Notes: generated by a model from the sequence alone, not told the origin. DNA of 64,000 bases from Lachnospiraceae bacterium (GCA_910576125.1 CAJTHM010000010.1:124001-188000), one strand, 5' to 3'. Positions 1-8,781 are shown, numbered from the stretch's first letter. Translations and numbers: made by a program.

Positions 1-2
1 AA

Positions 3-476
3 TTGGTTTTTGAGGCTTCCGGTTCATGTTTTATTGATAATGGATTATTGGCATCAGTCAAGTCTTTCATTAGTAATAGTGCAGGGGGCAGGATATGGCA
101 GAGGTATTATTTATATTGGGATCATAATAAACAGAGATACCAATACTATGATGTAAAGGAAATAACGGAAGAAGAATTTCTTTCATATGAAAATGCACAG
201 ACTGCCAGAGACGAGGTAGAAATTGCCATAAAAGAAGATATTAAACAAAGTTTACATAGAGCCGATTTGAATGTCGGAAGTCATTTTGATTATAATTATT
301 TCAAATGTGGTAATGGAATCATATATGTAAATTACATTATAACTACTGATTCAGACATTTTATACTATTATTCTATACTTATGGAACGGAATGGAACCGT
401 TGTTTTGGATGAACGGCAGCATTATGATTTGTATGAAAAGGGATATATGCATCAGCGTGATGAATATGACTGGTAA
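3..476 (+). CDS. Hypothetical protein, 5' end probably outside window
   Basis: The frame is open from the first bases of the window and the first in-window start is a TTG without a visible ribosome-binding site, so the true start is probably upstream. The visible 157 residues are rich in Tyr, Asp and Glu, with repeated YY pairs. There is no recognised motif, no membrane segment in the visible part and no cysteine motif. It sits at the head of an AT-rich accessory stretch. I do not recognise the family; a secreted or lipoprotein C-terminal domain is possible, but the N-terminus that would show this is missing. Confidence 0.55.
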   Translation: MVFEASGSCFIDNGLLASVKSFISNSAGGRIWQRYYLYWDHNKQRYQYYDVKEITEEEFLSYENAQTARDEVEIAIKEDIKQSLHRADLNVGSHFDYNYFKCGNGIIYVNYIITTDSDILYYYSILMERNGTVVLDERQHYDLYEKGYMHQRDEYDW

Positions 477-517
477 ATAGAAGATATATCAAGAGAACAA
501 CGATATGAGGAAAGTAT

Positions 518-613
518 ATGATGTATATCAGGAAAGCAAAACGAACAGACGCAAATGATTTGAAGAGATGGCTGATAAATATGTTGGGCTTTGTAAATCA
601 AGAATTAGCGTAA
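518..613 (+). pseudogene. Possible GNAT acetyltransferase N-terminal scrap
   Basis: A 31-codon frame opens with an N-terminus of the kind seen in GNAT acetyltransferases (MMYIRKAKRTDANDLKRW, a beta strand followed by a helix) and then stops. A full GNAT domain needs about 140 residues, so this would be a truncated remnant. It lies just upstream of a HAD gene in a region with other broken genes. The similarity is short and could be chance. Confidence 0.3.
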
Positions 614-644
614 AAATTGTAAGAGTTGAAAGGAAGACGACAGG

Positions 645-1391
645 ATGAAGGCGATTATAACAGATTTAGACCGGACTTTGCTGCACACAGATAAATCTCT
701 GTCGGAGTATACATGCGCAACATTGAAAAAGTGCCGTGACAGGGGAATCCTTCTAATGGCAGCAACCGCAAGACCGGAACGGGCTATATTAGCCTATCAG
801 GAACAGATTGGGTTTCAGGCAATAACAACATTAAACGGAGCGAGGATTATTTTACCGCATTGTGTGATTGAGAATGGAATTATCCCATCCAGTGCAGAAG
901 CCATTTTGAGAAAGGTAATTATGATACCTGGTCTAATCCTGTCTTTGGAAACGGGAAACGGTATTTTTTCGAATACTCCAATTCCGGAGTGGGATGCAAT
1001 GGTTTTTCCAGGGTTTCCTGCTTTACCTACAGAGGGTATTATATATAAGCTTTTGCTGACTGGCAAAGAAAAAGAGATACGGATGAAGGTGGAAAAGGCT
1101 TTAACGGAAGATACTTACATGACAGTGGCAGATGGTGAGTTAATACAGATTATGAGTACTGCATCTACAAAGTGGAACGGAATCAAGGCTATGCTGGATT
1201 CGTTTGGGGTCGCTCAAAGTGATGCGATATATTTCGGAGATGATAATGATGATATTGAGTCCATAAAGAATTGCGGTGTGGGCATCGCTGTCTCCAATGC
1301 CATCAGAGAGGTACTTGATGTGGCAGATTTTGTAACGGAAAGTAACGATATGGACGGTGTGGCTCATTACATAGAAACAAAATTGTTATGA
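645..1391 (+). CDS. Cof-type HAD family hydrolase
   Basis: Predicted cytosolic phosphatase of the HAD superfamily, Cof/YbiV-like subclass IIB, acting on small phosphorylated metabolites; the substrate cannot be told from sequence. Motif I is ITDLDRTLL with the nucleophile and acid Asp pair near residues 6 and 8. Motif II is ATARPER around residue 40. The KWNGIKAML segment supplies the conserved Lys, and motif IV is FGDDNDDIESI near residue 192. At 248 residues it is close to the usual 260-270. The start ATG follows GGAAGACGACAGG. A second Cof-type gene lies at 23909. Fold assignment is firm; the role is not. Confidence 0.88.
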   Translation: MKAIITDLDRTLLHTDKSLSEYTCATLKKCRDRGILLMAATARPERAILAYQEQIGFQAITTLNGARIILPHCVIENGIIPSSAEAILRKVIMIPGLILSLETGNGIFSNTPIPEWDAMVFPGFPALPTEGIIYKLLLTGKEKEIRMKVEKALTEDTYMTVADGELIQIMSTASTKWNGIKAMLDSFGVAQSDAIYFGDDNDDIESIKNCGVGIAVSNAIREVLDVADFVTESNDMDGVAHYIETKLL

Positions 1392-1444
1392 TCAGAACGG
1401 CCTGTGCTTCCTCATCAAAAGTTGCCTTTTTTATTGTAATTTGC

Positions 1445-1617
1445 CAGAAGGCTGTGCATAATGGAACCAAAGAAGAGCGTGCCAATCATTATCAGATTCG
1501 CCTGCGTGTCGGCTGCAGCATGCCCTTTGTGCACCCGGAGCTGCTTCAGGAAACCTGAGGGTTCTGGAAGATTCTGCAGGCAACAGCTATACCGATTTCA
1601 GAGTGAAGCGGATGTAG
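1445..1617 (+). pseudogene. Frameshifted remnant of an unrecognised gene
   Basis: Two consecutive reading frames look coding and join with one frameshift near 1555. The first, from 1445, contains NHYQIRLRVGCSMPFVHPEL and ends at a TGA at 1556. The second continues with LRVLEDSAGNSYTDFRVKRM and ends at a TAG at 1615. Together they read like the C-terminal 55-60 residues of one protein whose upstream part is gone. I do not recognise the family. The overlapping 86-residue ORF in this stretch has a less protein-like composition and is taken as a shadow. Confidence 0.3.
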
Positions 1618-1752
1618 TCAGCCATTGCCGTCTCGTTTTGGTAATTATTGTATTAGCTTCAAGATTCAAGAAGAATATCCGGCGCTTATTTGCTATAATA
1701 AGCGATGGAATAAAATCCTAATTTTGAGATAAGAGGATGGAGGGATGAATGG

Positions 1753-2166
1753 ATGAACGGAAAGGAAGTTAGAGTAGGCGCCTGCCTGCTTGTTGGCGAT
1801 ATTGATAGGATGGTGCGATTTTACAGAGATATCCTTGGATTTAACACCGATTGGGGTAGTGGGAATTTTGCTGAGTTTGAAACAGCAAGTGGAAGAACCA
1901 CTCTGTTTATGTACAGTCGTGAGGAGTTTGCTAAAGCAATTGGTCAGGCATATGTTCCGCCGAAAGGCATAAATCAAACTTTTGAAATTGCTTTGTGGTT
2001 ACCTAAGTTTTCGGATGTAGATGAAGAATATGAACGTCTTTCAAAATTAAACGTTCAATTTCCTTGTGGCGCACCGATCACTTTCGATTTTGGTGTTCGC
2101 AATTTCTATGTTGCTGACCCGGAAGGCAATCTTCTGGAAATAGGAAGTATGAATGCTGATTTATAA
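1753..2166 (+). CDS. VOC family protein (glyoxalase/bleomycin-resistance fold)
   Basis: Single-gene member of the vicinal oxygen chelate superfamily, 137 residues, the usual size for a two-module betaalphabetabetabeta protein. The N-terminal module starts VGDIDRMVRFYRDILGF, and the C-terminal module ends with the typical FYVADPEGNLLEIGSM strand, whose Glu is the common metal ligand position. GGAGGG lies 8-9 bases upstream of the ATG. Such proteins include lyases, dioxygenases and antibiotic-binding proteins, and the sequence does not tell which. Neighbours are gene remnants, so there is no pathway context. Confidence 0.85.
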   Translation: MNGKEVRVGACLLVGDIDRMVRFYRDILGFNTDWGSGNFAEFETASGRTTLFMYSREEFAKAIGQAYVPPKGINQTFEIALWLPKFSDVDEEYERLSKLNVQFPCGAPITFDFGVRNFYVADPEGNLLEIGSMNADL

Positions 2167-2312
2167 GCCACTTCCCAATGGGGACACAAATTATCTTGCT
2201 TTGGAATTGTTGTGGAGAATATCCAGAAGCACTATATCGAAAATGCGGTTTTTACGGAAATGATGTGTGGCACATCTTGAGAGAGCGTGGGCAAACCGCT
2301 TTTGCAGAGTGA
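2167..2312 (+). pseudogene. GNAT acetyltransferase C-terminal remnant, frameshifted
   Basis: Directly after the VOC gene, one frame reads NGDTNYLALELLW and a second, shifted frame continues EALYRKCGFYGNDVWHIL up to a TGA at 2310. The LYRKCGF motif is the hallmark last helix-strand of GNAT acetyltransferases (normally LYeKcGF). No N-terminal half or start is present. The likely explanation is a truncated and frameshifted GNAT gene. Confidence is moderate because the match rests on a short motif. Confidence 0.4.
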
Positions 2313-2405
2313 AAAGAGTCTCAGTAAAAAGGCTGAAAGATAAAAAAGGGTGGTTTGTCAGCATGGAATATGATAAAATATGAGCAAGGAGCAGGAGGTG
2401 AGGCC

Positions 2406-3292
2406 ATGAATATAAATACTACCATAGCGAAGAATATTTGTGTGGCAGATGAGAAAGCAGGTTATGATGCGGCTTGCAAGCGGCTGCTTTCGGAAAAGAT
2501 TATATTAGCATGGATAATGAAGAACTGCCTGGAAGAATACCGAGACTGTAATGTGGATGAGATTGCAGAGAAATATATTGAGGGTACGCTGCAGGTAGGT
2601 GAAGCGGCAGTTGCACCGGATGTATCCAATCGTATTTCTATGATACAGGGAGCTGGAAATGAAGATATTTCTATGACAGAAGGGACAGTTACCTATGATA
2701 TCCGGTTTCTTGCAACAGCTCCTGTATCCGGGGAATCTATTACTGCAGCCGGATGATTTCCGCCCAATATGGAACAGAATTTACAAATTCCCATTATGAG
2801 AATATCAAGAAAGTATACAGCATATGGATTTGTATGAATCCGCCAAAGAACCGTGAGAACAGCATTACCCGTTATTACATTACGGAAGAAAATCTGGTGG
2901 GAAGTGTAAAGGAAAGAAAAGCAGATTATGATTTGATGGCGGCTGTTATGATTTGTCTTGGGAAAGAGGGAGATTCGGGTAAGGATTTATTAAAACTGTT
3001 GAATGTGCTTCTGTCCACAGAAACGGGGTCACAGGATAAGTGCCAGATATTAGAGGAAGATTTTCATATCAGAATGACTCAAGAGTTGGAAAGTGAGGTG
3101 TCACTTATGTGTAATTTAAGTAAGGGCGTGGAAGAGAAAGGGATTGAGAAGGGAAGACAAGAGGGAAGACAGGAAGGAATAATAGCTATGGTATCAGCTT
3201 TAAAGGATTTACAAATTGCAGATAGTATTATTCTGAATAAAATCCAGGAGAAGTTTCATTTGGCGGAAGAAACAGCTAAAAGGTATTTGTAG
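2406..3292 (+). pseudogene. Rpn/PD-(D/E)XK nuclease family gene with internal deletion
   Basis: The gene starts at ATG 2406 behind GGAGGTGAGG. Its first 110 or so codons match the N-terminus of Lachnospiraceae Rpn-like (YhgA-type, recombination-promoting nuclease) proteins, ending TVTYDIRF then ATAPVSGE. In intact members the strand with the catalytic Glu-x-Gln motif and about 30-40 more residues follow before the YCSRMISAQYG segment. Here the frame jumps directly to that segment near 2738 with a shift, and the downstream frame (2753-3292) carries the rest. The tail contains the diagnostic EKGIEKGRQEGRQEG repeat. The deletion removes part of the nuclease core, so the product should be inactive. 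Confidence 0.72.
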
Positions 3293-3646
3293 GTATTATG
3301 GGCAGAGCATACAATGTGTTCAGCCTTATTTGTTAGAATCAAATTTGACGAATTTACGCACTTAGGTACTTTATGGAGAACCATATCATAAGTAAATGCG
3401 AAATTTTGTAGAGGTTCAGGAAATATATGAAAGGTAAGACCTAAATAGGAAAAAGGTGAATAGAACTTTGGAGGTAAATATGGATATATTGGCCAGTAAC
3501 CGAAGTAACGGCAGCAATGCTGGAAAAGCCGATTAATTTACAAGAATAGAAGATAGAGAAATTGTTCAGGATTTATTTGAAAACAGGAACATGACAGGAC
3601 AGGGCATTTACAAATGTTCTGAAATGCCGGGGAGGTCATAAGAGAG
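3293..3646 (+). other. 354-base AT-rich gap with no convincing gene
   Basis: I see no recognisable gene. An 18-codon frame at 3480-3536 (MDILASNRSNGSNAGKAD) has a good GGAGG site before its ATG but no known match; it may be the start of a lost gene. The end of the gap, before the GNAT gene, reads through as a GQGIYKCSEMPG-like fragment ending in TAA. Both are compatible with decayed coding sequence. Confidence 0.4.
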
Positions 3647-4183
3647 ATGTTGCTAGAGACAAAAAGACTAATCATAAGAAGTATATTGCCGACTGATGAA
3701 AAAGCATTCATTGATATGGCATCGGACGGCAGCTTGTGGGAAATTTATGGGGATTGCAGCCAATGTCATGAATGGATGAAGGAATTCATAAGCGAGGCAA
3801 TCAGGCTGGAGGCGGAAGACAATCCATACCATGACTATCTGGCTTTTGCAATAGAGGATAGGGCAAGCCGTTTGGTAGTTGGTTCTGTGGGAAGTTCGTA
3901 TTATGAGGACTTTATGGAAGTGGGTGTTACTTATTTTATCGGCGCCGATTATCGTGGAAATGGATACGCCGTGGAGGCTTTGCAATGTTTCACAGAATAT
4001 TTGTTTTCGAGATATCATCTCAAGAAATTGGTTGCTACAGCCAGTGTCAACAATATTGCCTCCTGCAAGACTTTGGAAAAAGCAGGCTTTTCTGTAATTG
4101 AAACCAGGATGTATCAGGATTTATATGATGAATGTAAAAACATGAGCAACATTTATGAACTGGTGGGAGATGCAAGAAAATAG
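3647..4183 (+). CDS. GNAT family N-acetyltransferase (RimJ/RimL-like)
   Basis: Transfers an acetyl group from acetyl-CoA to an amine, acting in the cytosol; the substrate is unknown. The 178 residues begin LLETKRLIIRSILPTDEKAF, typical of the Acetyltransf_3 group. The acetyl-CoA loop is around residues 100-110 (YFIGADYRGNGYAVEAL; the Q/RxxGxG/A signature is R-G-N-G-Y-A). The C-terminal CKTLEKAGF strand-helix is standard. The length fits the family. GGGGAGG lies 12 bases before the ATG, slightly long spacing. Remnants of other GNAT genes lie nearby, but this copy is intact. Confidence 0.88.
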   Translation: MLLETKRLIIRSILPTDEKAFIDMASDGSLWEIYGDCSQCHEWMKEFISEAIRLEAEDNPYHDYLAFAIEDRASRLVVGSVGSSYYEDFMEVGVTYFIGADYRGNGYAVEALQCFTEYLFSRYHLKKLVATASVNNIASCKTLEKAGFSVIETRMYQDLYDECKNMSNIYELVGDARK

Positions 4184-4203
4184 GCATAAGGGAAACGCGG
4201 ATG

Positions 4204-4575
4204 GTATGAAAAGCGACATCAAGGGGGGAGTGGAATGCGTCCGCGGGAATCGCCTGCACGGAAGGAAGCCTGATGACCATGGCCATAGGAGAAACAATCC
4301 GCGGCGATGTGCAGATGAAAGAAGTGCGCATACAGCCCTATGAGATTCAGGTAGTGATAGAGGAGCCGAAAGGGGTCTCCCTGACAGGGGAGGCCGTGTT
4401 CATAGAAGTGTTCGACGACCAGGGGAGACGTCTTTCGCCGGCATCCCAGAACCTCAACAGATCCGTGGAAGATGGGGAGATTTATTAGGAGATATGGATG
4501 TTCGAAAGGCCCACAGATGCCAAAAGGTGACCGTCTTCGCGGTAGATGAAATAAAATGGCTGGATGAGTGGAAAG
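4204..4575 (+). pseudogene. Decayed C-terminal copy of the DUF4179 anti-sigma gene
   Basis: This stretch is a degenerate paralogue of the 3' part of the gene at 11450-12682. The best-kept part, 4273-4488, reads ETIRGDVQMKEVRIQPYEIQ then VVIEEPKGVSL and FDDQGRRLSPAS, against QTIRGDCVLKEVRVQPYEIQ, AVIEEPKGTSL and FDDKGRRLAPAS in the intact copy. A frameshift in a run of six G near 4223-4228 breaks the upstream part, a stop at 4486 ends the open frame, and further shifts follow in the part matching WMFEKPADAQKVTVFAVDE. The sigma-factor partner and the N-terminal three-quarters are missing. It cannot encode a working anti-sigma factor. Confidence 0.8.
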
Positions 4576-4741
4576 GATATCTATCCATTGTTCTGTATCA
4601 AATAATACAGCGAAAAGGGGCTCCGGGGACGAATCCTGGAAAATAGAGTGGCCTGTTGGAATCGAATATGGTAAAATAGAGAGATGGAAAGAAAAAGCAT
4701 ATCAAACACAAATCTGCAGTAGCGGACGAGGAGGTATCAAA

Positions 4742-6958
4742 ATGAGCGAGAACAGCAAATTGCCTGGCGGCAGCACGGACAGCGCCAGCTGCTTCTGCAG
4801 AGAAAGCGTCCTGGAAGACGGCTTTCACATAGAGGAGTGCCGCGCCGCCGCGGAGAGCGGCGACCCCGGCGCCCAGGGCGTATTGGGCGACTGCTATCAG
4901 TATGGCTGGCATGTGAAAAAGGACTACATAACTGCCGTTGCCTGGTATGAGAAAGCGGCAGCCCAGGGGAATCCTGCCGCGCAGCGCAGCCTGGGCTGGT
5001 GCTGGAGCCAGGGGAAGGGCGTGGGGCCAAGCCAGGAGAAGGCCATATACTGGTACACGAAAGCCGCGGAAGGCGGCGATGCGGACGCACAGCACAATCT
5101 GGGAGTCTGCTATGACCACGGACAAGGGGTAGAGCGTGACCGGACAAAGGCCTGCGAGCTGTACAGGAAAGCGGCACAGCAGGGGCATGAGTGGGCCCAG
5201 TATAACCTGGGGGTCTTCTATATGTATGGATACGGCGGCCTGGAGCAGGACTGTGAGAAAGCGGCGGAATGGTACGCTAAGTCTGCCGAGCAGGGATTCT
5301 CCGACGCCCAGTGCGGCCTGGGAGCCTGCTATTATGAGGGGAGGGGCGTTCCGCAGGACTTCGGGAAGGCTGTGGAATGGTTCTGGAAAGCTGAGACACA
5401 GAAAAATCCGCAGGCGCTGAATTATCTGGGCATCTGTTTCGAAAAAGGGAATGGCGTGTGTCAGGACTGGGAAATGGCTATTGATTTCTATACCCGGGCA
5501 GCGGAGAAAGGCTATCGTTACGCCCAGTATAACCTGGCCCTGTGCTATTACCATGGGGGCGGCGTGAAACAGAATTACAGAAAAGCGTTTATATGGTTCC
5601 AAAAATCCGGACAGCAGGGCCTTGCCTCGGCCCAGTACCAGCTGGGGATCTGCTATGAGGAAGGAAAGGGTGTGGAACAGGATGAACGCAAGGCGGCGGA
5701 ATGGTATCTAAAGGCGGCGGAGCAGGGGGACGCCGATGGAGAGTATGCTATAGGCCTGTGCTATGATTTTGGCACAGGGGTGGAGCAGGACAGCGCCCGG
5801 GCGTTCGCCTGGTATGAGAAAGCCGCCCTGCAGGGCCATGCGTACGCCCAGTGCAACCTTGCGTTCTGCTATAAGGACGGGGAAGGCGCGGAGCAGGACT
5901 ACGGCAGGGCCGCAGAATGGTACCGGAAAGCGGCGGAGCAGGGACATGCCGGCGCCCAGACCAATCTGGCCTGGTGCTACGAAAAGGGGAAAGGCGTGGA
6001 GCAGAGCGATTCCCTGGCAGCGCTGTGGTGCCGGAAAGCCGCGGAACAGGGGAACTCCCAGGCCCAGTACAACCTTGCCATCTATTATGAGCGGGGGACG
6101 GGAGTGGAGCAGGACGATGCCCGGGCCGCCCTGTGGTATGGGAAAGCGGCGGAGCAGGGCCATGTGGCTGCCCAGTACGAGACGGCCTGCCGCTGCATCA
6201 CCGGAAGAGGCGTGCCCCAGGATGATGCCCGGGCTCTGGAATGGTTCCGGAAAGCGGCGGAACAGGGCCATGGGGAGGCGCAGTATGAACTGGCGCTTTG
6301 CTTCCACTTCGGAAAAGGGGTGGAGCAGGACTGTGAGGAGGCTGTCAAATGGTATCAGGAGGCGGCCGCCCAGGGCCATGTGAAAGCCCGGTACAATCTG
6401 GCCTGCTGTTATAAAAAAGGAGAAGGCGTAGGCCAGGACTACGCTGCCGCCAGGGAATGGTTTGAAAAGGCGGCGGAGCAGGGATATGCCGATGCTCAGT
6501 ATAACCTGGGGATTCTCTACAGATACGGAGAGGGCGTGGAACAGGACAGCGCCCAGGCGGCCGAGTGGTACCGGAAAGCGGCACAGCAGGGGCATGCGGA
6601 CGCCCAGAACAACCTGGGCTTCCTGTACAAAAAAGGGGAGGGCGTAGAACAGGATGTCACCCAGGCCGTCAAATGGTACGTCCATGCCGCCGTGCAGGGA
6701 CATACGGAGGCGCAGCTGAATCTGGGCATCGCCTATATCACGGGGACAGGTATAGTTCAGGATGATGCAAAAGCCGCCATGTGGTTCGCCCGGGCTGCCA
6801 GCCAGGGATCCGACGTGGCCCAGTACAATCTGGGGCTATGTTACGAGATTGGCAGGGGAGTGGAACAGGATACGGACGAGGCGGCGGAATGGTACGAAAG
6901 GGCCGCCGGGCAGGGGAACGGGAAAGCCCAGGCAGCGCTGGAGCGGCTTGGGTACTGA
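4742..6958 (+). CDS. SEL1-like repeat protein with 19 tandem repeats
   Basis: Predicted alpha/alpha solenoid of the SEL1/TPR-like class, used as a protein-protein interaction scaffold; no enzymatic domain is seen. After a short 35-residue head it consists of about 19 repeats of 36 residues plus a half repeat. The consensus is AQYNLGxCYxxGxGVEQD followed by xxKAAEWYRKAAEQGH. There is no signal peptide or membrane segment, so it is probably cytosolic. Many repeats carry Cys in the LxxCY position. The start at ATG 4742 is chosen for its GGAGGT site 6 bases upstream; an in-frame ATG at 4568 lacks one and would run through a non-coding leader. It lies between remnants of a duplicated locus. The partner is unknown. 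Confidence 0.9.
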   Translation: MSENSKLPGGSTDSASCFCRESVLEDGFHIEECRAAAESGDPGAQGVLGDCYQYGWHVKKDYITAVAWYEKAAAQGNPAAQRSLGWCWSQGKGVGPSQEKAIYWYTKAAEGGDADAQHNLGVCYDHGQGVERDRTKACELYRKAAQQGHEWAQYNLGVFYMYGYGGLEQDCEKAAEWYAKSAEQGFSDAQCGLGACYYEGRGVPQDFGKAVEWFWKAETQKNPQALNYLGICFEKGNGVCQDWEMAIDFYTRAAEKGYRYAQYNLALCYYHGGGVKQNYRKAFIWFQKSGQQGLASAQYQLGICYEEGKGVEQDERKAAEWYLKAAEQGDADGEYAIGLCYDFGTGVEQDSARAFAWYEKAALQGHAYAQCNLAFCYKDGEGAEQDYGRAAEWYRKAAEQGHAGAQTNLAWCYEKGKGVEQSDSLAALWCRKAAEQGNSQAQYNLAIYYERGTGVEQDDARAALWYGKAAEQGHVAAQYETACRCITGRGVPQDDARALEWFRKAAEQGHGEAQYELALCFHFGKGVEQDCEEAVKWYQEAAAQGHVKARYNLACCYKKGEGVGQDYAAAREWFEKAAEQGYADAQYNLGILYRYGEGVEQDSAQAAEWYRKAAQQGHADAQNNLGFLYKKGEGVEQDVTQAVKWYVHAAVQGHTEAQLNLGIAYITGTGIVQDDAKAAMWFARAASQGSDVAQYNLGLCYEIGRGVEQDTDEAAEWYERAAGQGNGKAQAALERLGY

Positions 6959-6977
6959 CGGCGAATCATAGGAAAAG

Positions 6978-7056
6978 CAACAGGCACTACAGCCATAGCC
7001 GCGTGGCGGACTGCCCGGTGGAGATATTGGATTTTTTGAAAAAATACATGGAGAAC
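6978..7056 (+). pseudogene. 79-base remnant of the 3' end of a 13948-type gene
   Basis: These bases align without gaps to 14850-14928, the last codons of the QW-motif gene at 13948-14937, at roughly three-quarters identity by eye. The encoded segments are SNRHYSHSRVADCPVEILD here against CNRHYRYNRVVDCTVEVLN there, followed by FLKKYMEN in both. It is in frame with, but upstream of, the ADP-ribosylglycohydrolase start. Together with the DUF4179 remnant at 4204 it shows that parts of the 12.2-14.9 kb locus were once duplicated here. Confidence 0.7.
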
Positions 7057-7083
7057 ATTGCAAAATACCAGGAGGAAGACGGG

Positions 7084-8076
7084 ATGGCAATTGAAATTCC
7101 GGGCGAAAGCTGTGCGGGAACATCTGCTCTTAATCCAAAAGATAGGATAAAATATGCAAAACGCGCGTTGGAGGGCATTGCTTTAGGGGATTGTTTCGGA
7201 CAAACCTTTTTTGTGCCTGACGAGATAGCCTGCAAAAGGATAAATAACAGGGAGATTTTGAATGAACCGTGGCATTTTACGGATGACACCGTGATGGCGA
7301 TAGGGATTTACCGTATCCTGGAAAAGTATGGAAAAATAAATCAGGATGAATTAGCCAAGGTTTTTGCCTCGAATTATGCGCTAGACTGGCATCGGGGATA
7401 TGGAGGAACGGCGCATTCCATTTTGCGCAATATCGGGGAAGGGAAAGATTGGCGGGAAGCAGCCGCAGAAGTGTTTGACGGAATGGGCTCTATGGGAAAT
7501 GGCGGAGCAATGCGCGTTGCGCCCATAGGCGCTTATTTTGCGGATGATTTGGACAAAGTTCTATACTATGCCAGGGCATCTGCAGAAGTCACGCATGCGC
7601 ATATTGAGGGAATTGCAGGTGCGATGGCGGCTGCCGTGGCATCGGCGTTGATCCTGAATAAAAAGCTGGGATGTTATTTCGGAGAAGGGGAAACTTTTGT
7701 ACGTGATATCGCAGATAAATTGCCGGAATGCGATACCAAATATAAAATATTGACTGCGGCTTCGGTTCCGAGGGAAAGCAGCATAGATTTTGCGGTTTCT
7801 GTACTTGGAAACGGGATGATGCTGACGGCACAGGATACGGTTCCATTCTGTCTTTGGTGTGCGGCATATCATTATGATTCCATGGAGGAAGCATTGTGGA
7901 CAGCCGTTTCCGCTTTGGGAGACAGGGACACGATATGTGCTATTGTGGGCGGGATGGTTTCTCTTTATGCAGATAAATTGCCGCAGCAATGGCTAAGTTA
8001 CATGGAGCGTCCGGAAGACTCTCGGTTTTTCCCGCCAGAAAAGAATGGGTTTGTGCATCAAAACGAGGGCGGATGA
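7084..8076 (+). CDS. ADP-ribosylglycohydrolase family protein
   Basis: Predicted Mg-dependent hydrolase of the DraG/ARH family, which removes ADP-ribose from proteins, nucleic acids or small molecules in the cytosol. The first metal motif is HFTDDTVMAIGI near residue 63, GNGGAMRVAPIG lies mid-protein, and the second metal motif is ALGDRDTICAIVGGM near residue 280 (family form GDTDT; here GDRDT). At 330 residues the length is normal. AGGAGG lies 8 bases before ATG 7084; the longer open frame upstream is the gene remnant at 6978-7056. The stop overlaps the start of the following lipoprotein gene (ATGA), implying one operon. No matching ADP-ribosyltransferase is seen nearby. Confidence 0.85.
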   Translation: MAIEIPGESCAGTSALNPKDRIKYAKRALEGIALGDCFGQTFFVPDEIACKRINNREILNEPWHFTDDTVMAIGIYRILEKYGKINQDELAKVFASNYALDWHRGYGGTAHSILRNIGEGKDWREAAAEVFDGMGSMGNGGAMRVAPIGAYFADDLDKVLYYARASAEVTHAHIEGIAGAMAAAVASALILNKKLGCYFGEGETFVRDIADKLPECDTKYKILTAASVPRESSIDFAVSVLGNGMMLTAQDTVPFCLWCAAYHYDSMEEALWTAVSALGDRDTICAIVGGMVSLYADKLPQQWLSYMERPEDSRFFPPEKNGFVHQNEGG

Positions 8077-8666
8077 AAATGAAAAAGGAAAGTTTTACAT
8101 CGATATTGCTATTTGGCATGTTGTTTTTGGCAACGGGATGTGGAAGAAACGGCAAGGAACCGGAAGAATTGCTGGATGCGTTTCTTGCCGGTGAAATCCC
8201 GGCATTTTATGACGATAGCGGTGAAGCGTCCATAAATTTTGGCCAGCTGCCCATTGACGAGGAAGATTGGAACAGCTATTCTGTGGGAGAACGGATTGAT
8301 TTGGACAATGACGGCGAGAATGAGCTGATTCTGGACGGCCCTTATGGAGGCATGTACATTGATGCAAGAGATGCGAAAGTATATGTATTAGCAGCCGGGG
8401 AGGGGATGGCAGGAGTTCTGTCCTACACTGAGTACGATAATGCCGTCTGGATTGTGCACAGTGATACTACCCATATGGGAAGGCGGATATATCGGCTGAC
8501 GAGATATGATGGGGATGGCAATATAGCGGATGAATTTCAGCTGGGGGCAGAGTACTGGGATTCACCTGATGACAAATATGATGAAAACAGTGATTTTACC
8601 TATCGTGATGCGAAGATATCCATGGAAGAATATGAGACATTATTAAGTGAAATATTTAGTCGGTAA
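8073..8666 (+). CDS. Putative lipoprotein of unknown function
   Basis: The N-terminus is MKMKKESFTSILLFGMLF followed by a lipobox LATGC, so it should be lipid-anchored outside the membrane. The mature part of about 175 residues contains DLDNDGENELILDGPYGG, a calcium/FG-GAP-like Asp-rich stretch common in clostridial secreted proteins that follow a substrate-binding or beta-propeller design. There is no catalytic motif. Its ATG overlaps the stop of the ADP-ribosylglycohydrolase gene by four bases, so the two are probably co-translated; whether they work together is not clear. In style it resembles the lipoprotein at 15109. Confidence 0.72.
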   Translation: MKMKKESFTSILLFGMLFLATGCGRNGKEPEELLDAFLAGEIPAFYDDSGEASINFGQLPIDEEDWNSYSVGERIDLDNDGENELILDGPYGGMYIDARDAKVYVLAAGEGMAGVLSYTEYDNAVWIVHSDTTHMGRRIYRLTRYDGDGNIADEFQLGAEYWDSPDDKYDENSDFTYRDAKISMEEYETLLSEIFSR

Positions 8667-8781
8667 TCGTGAAAAATCTGTATCCCCTGAGTTATTTGCA
8701 TCTATTACTGCCGGCGGTTTGCGGAGCTGATTTATGAAGTGGGCCAAATGATTTACCGGCTCCGCATGCAGATTTACCTAC

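Noticed and set aside
1461..1721. 86-residue ORF MEPKKSVPII...
   Set aside because: Poor ribosome-binding site and a less coding-like composition than the frameshifted remnant in the other two frames of the same DNA.
4598..6703. Long minus-strand ORFs (334 and 331 residues) opposite the SEL1 gene
   Set aside because: They are antisense to a regular repeat gene whose codon use keeps the opposite frame open; they lack ribosome-binding sites and show the repeat period in antisense.
4742..6958. Regular direct repeats that could suggest a CRISPR or satellite
   Set aside because: The period is about 108 bases, in frame, and encodes the SEL1 solenoid.
6781..7083. N-terminal extension of the ADP-ribosylglycohydrolase frame
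   Set aside because: It overlaps the SEL1 gene in another frame and a gene remnant; the best ribosome-binding site is at ATG 7084.
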